A stretch of 64,000 nt of DNA. Origin: an uncultured Altererythrobacter sp. GTDB taxonomy: Bacteria; Pseudomonadota; Alphaproteobacteria; Sphingomonadales; Sphingomonadaceae. Under the pieces are notes generated by a model. That model had not been told where the DNA came from. It ran no database searches and saw nothing but the letters and a program-made list of their open reading frames with translations. Positions 1 through 9,229 of this stretch are shown one piece after another. The stretch is from contig CAJXNC010000002.1 of NCBI GenBank assembly GCA_913056125.1, positions 62,001 to 126,000 on the forward strand, given 5' to 3'. The first letter of the stretch is position 1; each line of letters begins with the position of its first letter. The position numbers and the translations under genes were made by a program.

Positions 1-2
1 TC

Positions 3-836
3 GAAATCACCGAGGGTGTATTCCTCGGCGAAGCCAAGCAGGTGGACAAGACCTTCGACAAGCTGGGCAAGATGGGTGTCCACCTCGCGCTTGACGATTT
101 CGGGACCGGATATTCCTCGCTTGCCTATTTGCGCCGTGCGCCCTTTGACAAGATCAAGATCGACCAGAGCTTCGTGCGCGACTGTGCCGAAGAAGGCAAT
201 TCCAACGCTGCCATCATCACAGCGATCGTCAGCCTGGCAGGCGCGCTCGACATGGAAACCACGGCAGAAGGCCTGGAGACGCTCGACGAACTCAAGCTGG
301 TCATCGAGCGCGGGGCAACGCAGATTCAGGGCTTCATTTTTTCCATGCCCGTGCCGCAGGACATGGTTATGGAGAAGCTGGGCAGCGGCGATTTCATCTA
401 CGAACCGATCGGGCCCCTGCGCCATCGTGCCGAGCGAAGGAAAGTGTTCAAGCGCATCGGTGTGATCCATGAAGACCACCGCTATGACGCGGTGCTGCGC
501 AACATCTCGCGCACGGGTGCGCTGATCGAGGGGATTGTCGGCGTCCCGGTGGGGACGGACCTCGTGCTCGATCTGGGCGGGGGGCAGCTGGCCGTGGCTA
601 CCGTTCGCCGGACCGAGGAGGCGATGCAGGGCGTCGAATTCGAGGAGCAGCTCGTCAGCGACGGGGCCAACGGCCTCTGTACGCGGCACCGTGTTTCGCC
701 CTATGCGCTGGCGCAGGCGGGCATGCCGCTGGCCTCGCTTGATGCTGGCGACAGCACGCCTGCGACCCATGTGCCCAGTACCAAGCCGCGCTTCCTGCAG
801 GTAGAAGTAGCACTGGGGACAAAGCGCGAGAACTAG
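3..836 (+). CDS. EAL-domain c-di-GMP protein with C-terminal PilZ domain (5' truncated by window)
   Basis: The gene enters from the left edge, so only its C-terminal part is visible. The first ~120 residues are the second half of an EAL phosphodiesterase domain: the DDFGTGYSSL loop (metal/catalytic acidic pair), then KIDQSFV and the late TTAEGLE and QGFIFSMP segments. It is followed by a PilZ-like domain from about residue 140, with the NISRTGA box. The upstream arginine motif reads RRKVFKR, so the strict RxxxR spacing is not met and c-di-GMP binding by PilZ may be weakened. The family hydrolyses c-di-GMP to pGpG. Whether the N-terminus carries sensor or GGDEF domains cannot be seen. The tail after PilZ is low-complexity. 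lepA follows 53 bp downstream. Confidence 0.9.
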   Translation, partial: EITEGVFLGEAKQVDKTFDKLGKMGVHLALDDFGTGYSSLAYLRRAPFDKIKIDQSFVRDCAEEGNSNAAIITAIVSLAGALDMETTAEGLETLDELKLVIERGATQIQGFIFSMPVPQDMVMEKLGSGDFIYEPIGPLRHRAERRKVFKRIGVIHEDHRYDAVLRNISRTGALIEGIVGVPVGTDLVLDLGGGQLAVATVRRTEEAMQGVEFEEQLVSDGANGLCTRHRVSPYALAQAGMPLASLDAGDSTPATHVPSTKPRFLQVEVALGTKREN

Positions 837-889
837 GCGGCAATTCGATCGCTGCTGACAGGGGGCGCGGACATCGCTAAAGGCGCGCG

Positions 890-2707
890 ATGACCGAACT
901 CGCGAATATCAGAAATTTCAGCATCATTGCGCATATCGACCACGGCAAGTCGACGCTTGCCGACCGGCTGATCCAGTTCACCGGCGGCCTGACCGACCGC
1001 GAGATGTCCGAGCAAGTGCTTGATAACATGGATATCGAGCGCGAGCGCGGCATCACCATCAAGGCCCAGACCGTCCGCCTCAACTACACCGCCAAGAATG
1101 GCGAGACCTATGAGCTAAACCTCATGGATACGCCCGGCCATGTCGACTTCGCCTATGAGGTCTCCCGCAGCCTTGCCGCATGCGAAGGCGCGCTCCTCGT
1201 GGTGGACGCCGCGCAAGGCGTGGAGGCGCAGACGCTCGCCAATGTCTACCAGTCGATCGAGCACGACCACGAGATCGTCCCCGTCATCAACAAGATCGAC
1301 CTGCCCGCCGCCGAGCCCGAACGCGTCAAGGAAGAGATCGAGGAGGTCATCGGCCTCGACGCCAGCGAAGCCGTGCTCACCAGCGCCAAGTCGGGCATCG
1401 GGATCGAGGACGTGCTCGAAGCCGTGGTCGCCAAGATCCCGCCGCCCAAGGGCGATCGCGACGCCCCGCTCAAGGCCATGCTGGTCGACAGCTGGTACGA
1501 TCCCTATCTCGGCGTGGTCATCCTCGTGCGCGTCATCGATGGCTGGCTCAAAAAGGGCCTCGAGGTCAAGTTCATGCAGGGCGGCACCACCCACCTGGTG
1601 GACCGCGTCGGCTGCTACGGCCCCAAGCGGATGGACCTGCCCGAGATCGGCCCGGGCGAAATCGGCTTCATCACCGCGCAGATCAAGGAGGTCGAGCAGG
1701 CCCGCGTCGGCGACACCATCACCACGGTGAAGAACGGCGCGCCCACGCCGCTCAAGGGCTATAAGGAAGTCCAGCCAGTGGTGTTTTGCGGCCTGTTCCC
1801 GGTCGATGCGGCGGATTTCGAGAAGCTGCGCGAAAGCATCGGCAAGCTGCGCCTCAACGATGCCAGCTTCAGCTACGAGATGGAAACCAGCGCCGCGCTC
1901 GGCTTCGGTTTCCGCTGCGGCTTCCTCGGCCTGCTGCACCTCGAAATCATCCAGGAACGGCTCAGCCGCGAATATGATCTGGACCTGATTACCACTGCGC
2001 CGTCAGTGGTTTACCGCGTGCACCTCGCGCACACCAAGACCGAGAATGCCGCAGTGATCGACATCCACAATCCGGCCGACTGGCCCGACGTCAACCGCAT
2101 CGAGATGATCGAGGAGCCGTGGATCAAGGCGGTGATCTACACACCTGACGAATATCTCGGCGCGATCCTCAAGCTGTGCCAGGACCGGCGCGGCATCCAG
2201 ACCGACCTCACCTATGTCGGCGGCCGCGCGCAGGTGACCTACGAGCTGCCCCTGAACGAAGTGGTGTTCGATTTCTACGACCGCCTCAAATCGATCAGCC
2301 GCGGCTATGCCAGCTTCGATTACGAGCAGATCGGCCTGCGCGAGGGCGACCTCGTCAAGATGAACATCCTGGTGAATGCCGAACCCGTCGACGCGCTCAG
2401 CCTGATCGTCCACCGCAGCGTGGCGGAGGAGCGCGGGCGCGGCATGTGCGAGCGGCTCAAGGACCTGATCCCGCGGCACCTGTTCAAGATCCCGATCCAG
2501 GCCGCGATCGGCGGCAAGATCATCGCCCGCGAGACCATCGCCGCCCTGCGCAAGGACGTCACCGCCAAATGTTATGGCGGCGACATCACCCGCAAGAAAA
2601 AGCTGCTCGAGAAGCAGAAGAAGGGCAAGGCGCGTATGCGGGAATATGGCAATGTGTCCATCCCGCAGGAGGCTTTTATCGCTGCGCTGAGGATGGGTGA
2701 GGAATGA
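890..2707 (+). CDS. lepA: Elongation factor 4 (LepA), translational GTPase
   Basis: The full-length 605-residue protein starts at an ATG encoding [10 protein letters not shown]. The G1 box AHIDHGKST, the G2-region RGITIKAQT, the G3 box DTPGHVDF and the G4 NKIDLP are all present, followed by EF-G-like domains and the LepA-specific C-terminal domain ([15 protein letters not shown]). The length matches the family (about 600). LepA is a ribosome-associated GTPase that acts on stalled or misplaced translocation states, usually without being essential. It is transcribed in the same direction as the EAL-PilZ gene. Downstream lies a structured intergenic stretch rather than a second operon gene. Confidence 0.98.
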   Translation: MTELANIRNFSIIAHIDHGKSTLADRLIQFTGGLTDREMSEQVLDNMDIERERGITIKAQTVRLNYTAKNGETYELNLMDTPGHVDFAYEVSRSLAACEGALLVVDAAQGVEAQTLANVYQSIEHDHEIVPVINKIDLPAAEPERVKEEIEEVIGLDASEAVLTSAKSGIGIEDVLEAVVAKIPPPKGDRDAPLKAMLVDSWYDPYLGVVILVRVIDGWLKKGLEVKFMQGGTTHLVDRVGCYGPKRMDLPEIGPGEIGFITAQIKEVEQARVGDTITTVKNGAPTPLKGYKEVQPVVFCGLFPVDAADFEKLRESIGKLRLNDASFSYEMETSAALGFGFRCGFLGLLHLEIIQERLSREYDLDLITTAPSVVYRVHLAHTKTENAAVIDIHNPADWPDVNRIEMIEEPWIKAVIYTPDEYLGAILKLCQDRRGIQTDLTYVGGRAQVTYELPLNEVVFDFYDRLKSISRGYASFDYEQIGLREGDLVKMNILVNAEPVDALSLIVHRSVAEERGRGMCERLKDLIPRHLFKIPIQAAIGGKIIARETIAALRKDVTAKCYGGDITRKKKLLEKQKKGKARMREYGNVSIPQEAFIAALRMGEE

Positions 2708-3035
2708 TGAGGCCCCGCGCCTAGCGCAGGCGATTGCCGCGCAATCGACAAGCTAGAAGCGAGAGGCCGTAATCACGGCCGGGGGCCGACGGGCCTCAGC
2801 CCGTCCGAGCCCTTCGACGTCACGCGGCGCATGGAGCGTTTGCCCAGCAAACGCGGAACGGCGCGTGGCGGTAGGGTTGACTCTTCGTTGCGTAATAGAA
2901 GGCACCATACGCAAAGCGTTTTGCCCCAATTACCAAGCACCTAACAGACGAAGAGATATATTACTCTGCATTGACTGTAGGGTTGCGTAGTTAAAGGAAA
3001 TATGTTCGTTCTTACGAGAACGAGGGGATAATTCT
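2708..3035. other. 328-bp intergenic region: GC-rich hairpins, then AT-rich leader of the DUF262 gene
   Basis: I see no gene here. The left half is GC-rich and holds three perfect short inverted repeats: GGCCGT-AATC-ACGGCC (2765-2780), GACGGGC-CTCA-GCCCGTC (2788-2805) and GCGTTTG-N5-CAAACGC (2836-2854). The last sits inside an outer CACGCG...CGCGTG pair (2821-2826/2862-2867). They could end lepA transcription, although no T-run follows. From about 2880 the base composition turns AT-rich, matching the next two genes. A near repeat TTGACT-N5/6-TTGCGTA occurs at 2877-2894 and 2971-2989. Confidence 0.6.
3006..3028 (+). promoter_or_regulatory. Inverted repeat next to the Shine-Dalgarno sequence of the DUF262 gene
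   Basis: TCGTTCT-TACG-AGAACGA (3006-3023) is a perfect 7-4-7 palindrome whose last base begins the purine-rich Shine-Dalgarno stretch (GAGGGG, about 3022-3028). It lies 12 bp before the ATG at 3036. It can be read as a regulator operator or as an mRNA hairpin that limits ribosome access. The palindrome is seen; its role is inferred. Confidence 0.45.
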
Positions 3036-4961
3036 ATGTCTAGCGGTATCCGAATTTCTGAACTCTCGATCAGCGAGGTTCTAGACAATCTGCGCGAGAG
3101 GAAGTGGCAAATCCCGCGCTTCCAGAGAGAGTTCGTGTGGGACACTTCTGCGGTGGCTGGCTTGGCGACATCCGTCATTGATGGATATCCAATCGGGATG
3201 GTCACCTTATGGGAGCAGCCAACCGAATCCCACATAGAACTTGAGCCCCTCTCCATTGATGATTGGGATACCAAGGCAAAGGCAAAGGTAACGCGAGAAT
3301 TTGGTCACGAAGACTCAAATCCATCGACTGTGAAGGCAATCCTTGATGGGCGGCAAAGAAGTACTGCGTTGGCAATGGCCTTCGCGGGCTTCGCACCGAC
3401 CTTCGGCCTCAACAAGTATGCAGGCAAGTACTTCCTAAATGCATCTCTTAAAGACCCGCTGGAGAGGGTGATCTTTAAGAAGAAGTCGGCGATAGAAAAG
3501 GAGGGTCTTACAAATTTAAACGCTTGTATATCGAAGGGCTATTTTCCACTGGCCAGTTTTGAGAAGGACCAGTCGATACTGAAGCAATGGTACGGTTACA
3601 TACAGCTATTGCGTGATGAGAAAGTTTACCCAGAAGGAGAGTATCCCGAGGCGGAAGAACTCGAACGCCGAGATGAAATCCTTCAAAAAGCTTTTGAAGG
3701 CATTAGTGAAACAAAATTGGGGGCCTGCACAGTCCCGCAACGGTATGACTTGGGTCAGATTTGCGAGATATTCGAAACCCTTAATCTCACGGGAATGAAG
3801 GTATCTACTGTTGATTTGATCAACTCTTGGCTCCTGCGTGATACAGACGACCAACTCCACCTTCGCGAATGGATGGATACATTGGCGGAAGAAGACGGAG
3901 CGGTTGGCTGGTCGGTTCCGAAGAAACGGCCAGAATTGGTCGCCCAGTTAGCCACAGCGTGCTTCGTTGCCCTCACGGACTTGCCGACGAAACCAGACGC
4001 GAGGCGAGTAGCGGGGGCGAGCAAAACAAGAAGTATTACGACCGTAAAGTCCTCAGATTTGCTCGCAACTCCCACTCAACATTGGATAAATGTCACCAAT
4101 CACACAGACGAATTTGCTAGTTATATCGGTGCTTTCCAAAAAGTCGTAGGGGACGGCCCATTTGGCTATCAGCAATGCCCCTACCCGATTTCTTCGGGCA
4201 TTTATGTAGGCCTGAGGTGGCATAAGAAATTCGATCCTGAACACACTCACGGTAGTTGGCAGGTCGGCGATCTGGATCGCATTTACCGCGCATTCTTTTG
4301 GCGCAATGCACTTTCGACGCGATACGATCAGGGCTTCCTCAGCCAAATGGGGACGGACCTTGTCACCTTGAAAGCTCTACTCGCGACAAAAGGGGTTTAT
4401 GACACTGAGGTAGAATGGCTCGATCAAGTGGAAGGCCAATTCCAAAAGGAGATACGGCCGGTAGACATCCCATCGCGTGAAGATCTGATCGACTACCTCA
4501 CCAACGGGCGGCCTGGTGGCGCTTTGCAGTCAGCTCTGATGCTGCCGATGGTGGCCCGTAGCACCGTTGATTTTGGCGGAAATCAACTGATTGGCGATAC
4601 GGATACACGAACTGAAATCCACCACGTCTATCCAACGCGCTGGTGTCGCGAGAACGCATCCAATGAGTACAAAGAACTCTTAAGCCAGGATGGTGAAGGA
4701 CCCAATTTTGCAAATTCGATAGCCAACTTGATGCCTCTTTCGCGCGAACTCAATTCGGAATGGAGTTCGAAGAGTCCAGCCACATTCTTTGCCGCGAAAG
4801 GGGTACAATATGAAGGTGCTGTCGCGGAAGCTTTGGGCCAGGTTTTCATAGATAAGGAAGGCTTTGAGTTGCTGCGCCAAGGCTTGCCTTCAATAAAGAA
4901 GTTCTGGCTTCATCGAGCCGGATTGATTGCCGACCACCTGCTCGAACAAACCAAGCTCTGA
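3036..4961 (+). CDS. DUF262 / DUF1524 (GmrSD-like, HNH nuclease) protein
   Basis: This 641-residue protein has the two-part architecture of GmrSD-type enzymes. The N-terminal DUF262 (ParB/sulfiredoxin-like NTPase) region shows IPRFQREFVW (26-35), DGYPIGMVTLW (49-59), the signature DGRQRSTAL (104-112, the DGQQR-type motif) and the LTGMKVSTVDLI segment (251-262). The C-terminal DUF1524 region carries the HNH-type motif EIHHVYP (527-533) with NSIANLMPLS (560-569). Relatives include type IV modification-dependent restriction enzymes (GmrSD) and BREX-associated BrxU, which cut modified phage DNA with NTP hydrolysis. The gene is AT-richer than its neighbours and uses codons rare elsewhere in the window (AGA, ATA), suggesting acquisition. 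It overlaps the next gene by one base. Function in defence is inference from family. Confidence 0.88.
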   Translation: MSSGIRISELSISEVLDNLRERKWQIPRFQREFVWDTSAVAGLATSVIDGYPIGMVTLWEQPTESHIELEPLSIDDWDTKAKAKVTREFGHEDSNPSTVKAILDGRQRSTALAMAFAGFAPTFGLNKYAGKYFLNASLKDPLERVIFKKKSAIEKEGLTNLNACISKGYFPLASFEKDQSILKQWYGYIQLLRDEKVYPEGEYPEAEELERRDEILQKAFEGISETKLGACTVPQRYDLGQICEIFETLNLTGMKVSTVDLINSWLLRDTDDQLHLREWMDTLAEEDGAVGWSVPKKRPELVAQLATACFVALTDLPTKPDARRVAGASKTRSITTVKSSDLLATPTQHWINVTNHTDEFASYIGAFQKVVGDGPFGYQQCPYPISSGIYVGLRWHKKFDPEHTHGSWQVGDLDRIYRAFFWRNALSTRYDQGFLSQMGTDLVTLKALLATKGVYDTEVEWLDQVEGQFQKEIRPVDIPSREDLIDYLTNGRPGGALQSALMLPMVARSTVDFGGNQLIGDTDTRTEIHHVYPTRWCRENASNEYKELLSQDGEGPNFANSIANLMPLSRELNSEWSSKSPATFFAAKGVQYEGAVAEALGQVFIDKEGFELLRQGLPSIKKFWLHRAGLIADHLLEQTKL

Positions 4962-5734
4962 TGCCTGGCCCGCTCCTTGATTTTTTGTTTCGCGCATATA
5001 GGGACGGCGCGGAATGCACGCTCGCGGAGCTTAGAGCGTATGAGGAATTCGAAGGACTTAGCCTTCTCCAGTCTCTCACGGCAATCGATGAGCGATTGCA
5101 AGGTGAGGGGCTCTGTATCGTTCCGCCAATCGATGAAGGTGAAATGGACCAGGCACGAGTCGTGAGCCGGGCTGTCAGAGATGAGACATTCGAGGCTGCT
5201 TATAAGCGAGCTTTGGATGAAGATGAGAGCCAGGAAGTAGAGTATAAAGAAAGTCTATACCTCAAGAAAAAAGTCTACGGGAATGAGAAGGTTCCTAAGG
5301 ATGCCTGGGTGGGCGAAGAGATTGTTTTCGAGGTCGTATCGACGATTTGCAGCTTCCTAAACAGTGATGGTGGTATCTTGCTTATTGGTGTGGCGGACGA
5401 TGGAAGTAGTCCAGGAATTGATTGCGAGTTGTCATTCATTCCTGGAAACAAAAATGACCTCGATCAGTGGCAATTACACTTATCCAACTGCCTGAAGAAA
5501 TACATCTACGACTTCACCAGCATCATAGGCTATATCAAGCGCAAAATTATTCAGACCGATGATGGGAATCACGTTTGCGTGGTCATTGTGAGTAAGCGGA
5601 CTTCATCTTTGACAGTTTGCCAAACACCCAGCGCGCCTGGCTCCGAAGTTGTTTACGTTCGCAATGGGAATGGAAAGGCGGAAATAAAAGCTAGAGCAAT
5701 CGAAGAGTTGATCCGCTCGCGTCTTACCAACTAG
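4961..5734 (+). CDS. AlbA_2 (Schlafen-type) putative ATP-binding protein
   Basis: This 257-residue protein starts at an ATG sharing the A of the upstream TGA (TGATG), so translation is probably coupled. An N-terminal ~80-residue helical part precedes an AlbA_2 domain: EVEYKESLY (92-100), the helix and turn SFLNSDGG (131-138) and IGVADDG (142-148), then a YVRNGNGKAE segment near the end. The AlbA_2/Slfn domain occurs in putative transcription regulators and in Schlafen-like nucleases; many are annotated ATP-binding. Base composition matches the upstream gene and differs from the chromosome. The tight overlap suggests the two proteins act together. I do not know a named system with exactly this pair. 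Confidence 0.82.
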   Translation: MPGPLLDFLFRAYRDGAECTLAELRAYEEFEGLSLLQSLTAIDERLQGEGLCIVPPIDEGEMDQARVVSRAVRDETFEAAYKRALDEDESQEVEYKESLYLKKKVYGNEKVPKDAWVGEEIVFEVVSTICSFLNSDGGILLIGVADDGSSPGIDCELSFIPGNKNDLDQWQLHLSNCLKKYIYDFTSIIGYIKRKIIQTDDGNHVCVVIVSKRTSSLTVCQTPSAPGSEVVYVRNGNGKAEIKARAIEELIRSRLTN

Positions 5735-5814
5735 ATCGGATAGGTCATTTGAATCACCACAATTGCTTGTTCATTTCTTGAATGGCGAACCTCCACCCGA
5801 AATTCGAACTATCC

Positions 5815-6558
5815 TCAATCCCACCGCTCATCCTTCACCGTCCTGACCCTCGGTCCGTCATCTTCCTCAACCTCCTCACGATAGCCGGGCAGCAGCTTCT
5901 TCATTTCCTCCGAGGGTTGCGGGAGGTTGGCAGGATCGAACTCCGCGTCGCCTGAACCGTCCGCCGGTCCCTCCAGCATCATCCGCTGGGCCTCTTCCTC
6001 CCGCCGTCGCATCTGGTCGATCTTGGCGTTGAGACTGCCCAGCACGCTATCCTCCTCGCGCACATCCTGCGCGGCGCGCTCGGCCTCCCATTCCTGGCGC
6101 CATTCCTTCTTCAGCCGCGCGAGCATCTGCCGGTCGACCGCGCTGAGGCCCTTGGCGCCGTCCGCCGCAAAGCGCTTGGGTGCGCGGTTCCTCAGCATGA
6201 ACATCAGCAGCCGGTCATTATAGACGCGGCGCGTACCGATGATCTTGCCATAGGCATAGACGGGCACCTCCACGCCGTTGAGCGCGCGGTCCATCGCAAC
6301 ATCCTCGATTTTCTGGATGCCGAGGTCGAGCGCGGCCTCCCACGCCTTGCGGAAGCTTTTCGCCTCCGGGTGGCGGCGCAGCTGGTAGGCGCCGTTTGAA
6401 CTGCGACTGACGCGGCGGCAGGCGGCCTCGACGCTGCCCGTATCGGCCAGCGCCTCGATAAAGGCGTGCTGGACGGTGTCGCTCCAGCCGTTCGAGCGCG
6501 CCTTCTTGCGCGGGACGGGGGTGAAGGCGGGAAGGGTGGAGGCGGCTTTCCTGGTCAT
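5815..6558 (-). CDS. Conserved protein of unknown function with terminase-small-subunit-like HTH region
   Basis: The reading frame could start at 6597, but the ATG at 6558 (MTRKAAS) has a GGAG nine bases upstream and is preferred (247 residues). Residues ~25-70 resemble the helix-turn-helix of phage small terminase subunits (ALADTGSVEAACRRVSRS, then AYQLRRHP). A conserved central part includes RALNGVEVPVYAYGK and RRVYNDRLLMFMLR, and the C-terminal half is a charged coiled coil ending in an acidic tail. No other phage genes are nearby, so this is probably a chromosomal protein common in sphingomonads rather than a prophage gene. Function is unknown. Confidence 0.75.
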   Translation of the reverse strand: MTRKAASTLPAFTPVPRKKARSNGWSDTVQHAFIEALADTGSVEAACRRVSRSSNGAYQLRRHPEAKSFRKAWEAALDLGIQKIEDVAMDRALNGVEVPVYAYGKIIGTRRVYNDRLLMFMLRNRAPKRFAADGAKGLSAVDRQMLARLKKEWRQEWEAERAAQDVREEDSVLGSLNAKIDQMRRREEEAQRMMLEGPADGSGDAEFDPANLPQPSEEMKKLLPGYREEVEEDDGPRVRTVKDERWD

Positions 6559-6625
6559 GGCGGCAAGCTCCGGAGATGGAGTGGAGCCTGCCGCCATGCC
6601 CCCCGGTTATGGCAGTAGGAAAGCC

Positions 6626-6802
6626 CTAGCTATTGGCGCCGTTGAGTATGTCGGCGACATAGTCGAGCAGGGCCACCACCTCATTGCCGACCGAAATCAG
6701 CGCGGCGATGATGGCGACGGCGATCAGCGCGGCGATCAGCCCGTATTCGATGGCGGTGGCGCCGCTCTCGTCATCGAGAAGCTGCGCAAGAAAACTGGTC
6801 AT
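6626..6802 (-). CDS. Flp/Fap-type (type IVc) pilin
   Basis: This is a 58-residue prepilin. The ATG at 6802 follows a strong GGGGGGA Shine-Dalgarno. A short basic/acidic leader ends in ESG, followed by ATAIEYGLIAALIAVAIIAA, which fits the Flp cleavage rule G|xxxxEY with the invariant Glu-Tyr and a long hydrophobic helix. Flp subunits are cleaved by a TadV/CpaA-type prepilin peptidase and assembled by the Tad machine. None of those genes is in the window, so the gene is an orphan here. It lies downstream of a large exported protein gene in the same orientation. Confidence 0.9.
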   Translation of the reverse strand: MTSFLAQLLDDESGATAIEYGLIAALIAVAIIAALISVGNEVVALLDYVADILNGANS

Positions 6803-6916
6803 GACGATTCCCCCCTGTGTGCGGGGGATGATTGCGCCGCGCGGGTTTGCGAGGGACTTGCGATATGGCGTTAACCGCAAATTAGGGCTGTTGGCGCGTC
6901 CGATACACCCGCGCGC

Positions 6917-9112
6917 CTAGGGGATTTCCTCGCTGTCCTCGATGATGGCGAATGCCTCCGCATTTGCCTGTGCGCGCAGGGATTCGAAGATCGAACGGGC
7001 TTCCGGCGCGTTGAGAAGGTCGAGATTGACCACGTCCTGGTGGTAGGCAGCCGGGATCGCTTCCTCCATGCGATAGCCGTATTTCTGCGCCGTCCAGTTG
7101 ATCGCCACTTCGCAGAATTTGACCGACTGGTCGGGGCAGCGCGGCAGCCATTCTGCGCGGAAATCGCGTTGCCATTGCCAGATCAGCCGCTCGGGCTCGG
7201 TCGCGGGCGGAGTGGGGTCCTCGTCCTCTTCCTCCTGTACGTCGGGCGAATAGTTGTAAGTGCGCCCGCAGATAGTCTGGGCATGGCAGGTGAAATCCTT
7301 GCCATCCGGGGGCAGGGAAATGGTCATTTGCGGGAACCACACATCCCACGGCCATTCGTGGCGCCACAGCGCGACATCGACAAAGGCGATGGCAGTTACG
7401 CCCGGCGTCAGTTCGAAACCGATATTGTAGACCGGATCGCCGATAGTGAAGCTGCTGGCATTCCCGATCGGATCGACTTCGAGGTCGAAGCGCTGGCCTG
7501 GCTGGGAGATGGTGTAATCGCGATCGGCCAGATTGTCCGTCAGCGTCAGCTCCAGCCGGTCGGAGACCATGGAAACCTTGACCGACGGGTGCACCGTGGC
7601 CCCCGCGAACCAGAAGTTCGCGCGTCCGCCGAGAAGGTCGATGTTGCGGAAAACGTGCTCTGCCGGCGGAGTGGACTGGCCGGCCGCAGGCGGGGTGAAC
7701 TGGCCGTTGGCGAAGGGTGCAGGCAGTCCTTCGGTGAAATCGTGCGAGACGCTGGCCCCGACCGAAGATGAGCCGATCGCCGGTATCTTGTAGGCAAACC
7801 CGGCATGGGCGCCGACCTGTGCCACCAGTTCCTTCCCTTCGAGGACCTGGTCCGCGGGCAAGGCGGTCGATTCGAAATCGGCGATCGATCCATTGATCGG
7901 ATGGAAGTCGGCAGTGAAAGTCGCACGGCCATCGTCGAAATTGTAGGTCCCGCCGACTTCGAGTGGCAAGCGCAGGCCGAAATCGTATGTGAAGCCGGCA
8001 TTGGCCTCGATGTAATAGGTCTTCTTGCAGCCCACGACGCACCAGCTGATCGTGATCGAAACGCGCTTGCGCCACTCGTTCTCGCGTCCGAGCGTGAAGC
8101 CCGCAAGGAATACGCGATCAGAGACGTCATGTTGCGCGGTGACGGTCTCTACCGGTTGCGGCACGAACAGCGCCCGCGTCGCCAGGCCCGGCTGTGCCAT
8201 CTGCAATTGCGCCAATCCTGCCAGTGCGAGTTGCGGCCGCTGCCGAGTCGGGAGGAACATCACTTCCTCGATCTGTATCTCGCCCGCATTGACCAGCTCG
8301 GCCTCGAGCTGTTCGTCGGTCAGGCGGGCATAACGCGCGGCGGCATCGGCGCCGATTTCGCGTTCGATCGCTGCGCGCTGGACGGGGTCTTCAAGCATCG
8401 TGCGCAGACTGGCGATGTCGTCGGCGATTTCCCTCTGCTGTTCCTCCCGCCTTGCGGGCAGGGTACGATCGGGCCGTTGCAGGCTGCCGCCGGCAAAGCG
8501 CGAGCTAGCCGGATCGGCGCGTTCGGCGGCACGTTGCTCGTCGCTCATGCGCGTGAAGCAGGAGGCTCCGACGCGTGTGAGCGCCATACGCCTCACGCGG
8601 TCCGAACAGGCGCCGGGCACCATGCGGTAGGAGAGGAACTGGCGCACCAGCAGGCCGCGGTCGGTCTCGATCACTTCCATCGCATCGCGCACGTCCTGCG
8701 CCACGCCGGGGGCATCGCGCAGGCGGCTGGCCACGTTCGCGGGGGATTGCGGGTTCTGCAGCACAGGCCGCATATCGGTGCGAACCTCGCCCAGCTGGAT
8801 TTGCGGATTGCGGCGGAGGGTTTCGAGATCGAACCTGCGTACGACTTGGAGGGAGCTCATGACCTGGCTCGATGCACCCGTCCTGAGGGTGACGGACTGG
8901 GGATCGTCATAGGCTTCCAGATCGGCGGGCGGCACGATCTCCGTGGCCAGTATCTCCGGCCGAATTTGCGCTTCCTCGACCTGAAGGCTGGGACGCAGCG
9001 CGGGTCGAAGCACCGGGCGCGGTTCGATATCCTGCGCTGCTGCGCCGGTTGAGGCCAAGGCCACGGCAATGGCGGCAAGCGATGCGAAGGGGCCGGGGAT
9101 ATTGGGGGACAT
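6917..9112 (-). CDS. Large exported protein of unknown function
   Basis: The ATG at 9112 has an excellent GGAGGT 7 bases upstream and begins a clear Sec signal peptide (MSPNIPGPFASLAAIAVALA, then an AAAQ cleavage site), giving 731 residues. The mature N-terminus is proline- and arginine-rich (RPVLRPALRPSLQ). The middle is helical and charged, with AERADPAS and repeated Ala/Glu/Arg stretches. The C-terminal ~400 residues look beta-rich, with a VVGCKKTYY Cys segment and later CHAQTICG. An acidic EEEDEDPTPP linker precedes a final helical region containing CPDQSVKFC. I recognise no family. It sits between two Flp pilin genes on the same strand, which may mean a surface or pilus-related role; that is only context. 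Confidence 0.8.
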   Translation of the reverse strand: MSPNIPGPFASLAAIAVALASTGAAAQDIEPRPVLRPALRPSLQVEEAQIRPEILATEIVPPADLEAYDDPQSVTLRTGASSQVMSSLQVVRRFDLETLRRNPQIQLGEVRTDMRPVLQNPQSPANVASRLRDAPGVAQDVRDAMEVIETDRGLLVRQFLSYRMVPGACSDRVRRMALTRVGASCFTRMSDEQRAAERADPASSRFAGGSLQRPDRTLPARREEQQREIADDIASLRTMLEDPVQRAAIEREIGADAAARYARLTDEQLEAELVNAGEIQIEEVMFLPTRQRPQLALAGLAQLQMAQPGLATRALFVPQPVETVTAQHDVSDRVFLAGFTLGRENEWRKRVSITISWCVVGCKKTYYIEANAGFTYDFGLRLPLEVGGTYNFDDGRATFTADFHPINGSIADFESTALPADQVLEGKELVAQVGAHAGFAYKIPAIGSSSVGASVSHDFTEGLPAPFANGQFTPPAAGQSTPPAEHVFRNIDLLGGRANFWFAGATVHPSVKVSMVSDRLELTLTDNLADRDYTISQPGQRFDLEVDPIGNASSFTIGDPVYNIGFELTPGVTAIAFVDVALWRHEWPWDVWFPQMTISLPPDGKDFTCHAQTICGRTYNYSPDVQEEEDEDPTPPATEPERLIWQWQRDFRAEWLPRCPDQSVKFCEVAINWTAQKYGYRMEEAIPAAYHQDVVNLDLLNAPEARSIFESLRAQANAEAFAIIEDSEEIP

Positions 9113-9229
9113 GCTACCTCCAGGCAAAATCACGACTAGGATGCGATGAGGCCACGCGAAGGCGTTGCGGTCATTGTCTTGCATCAAGCGAGGCGCGATA
9201 TCCCCACCCGTTCGCGAAGTCGCAGCAGG

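Noticed and set aside
1115-1939. Long antisense open frame inside lepA
   Set aside because: Composition is the mirror of the LepA codons (Leu/Asp/Glu/His-rich), with no domain or ribosome site; it is a shadow.
2708-5814. Integrated mobile element with attachment sites
   Set aside because: The AT-rich block has no integrase or transposase, no adjoining tRNA and no flanking direct repeat that I could find; acquisition is inferred only from composition.
5815-6558. Prophage small terminase subunit
   Set aside because: Only the HTH-like segment is similar and no other phage gene is nearby; the rest looks like a chromosomal conserved protein.
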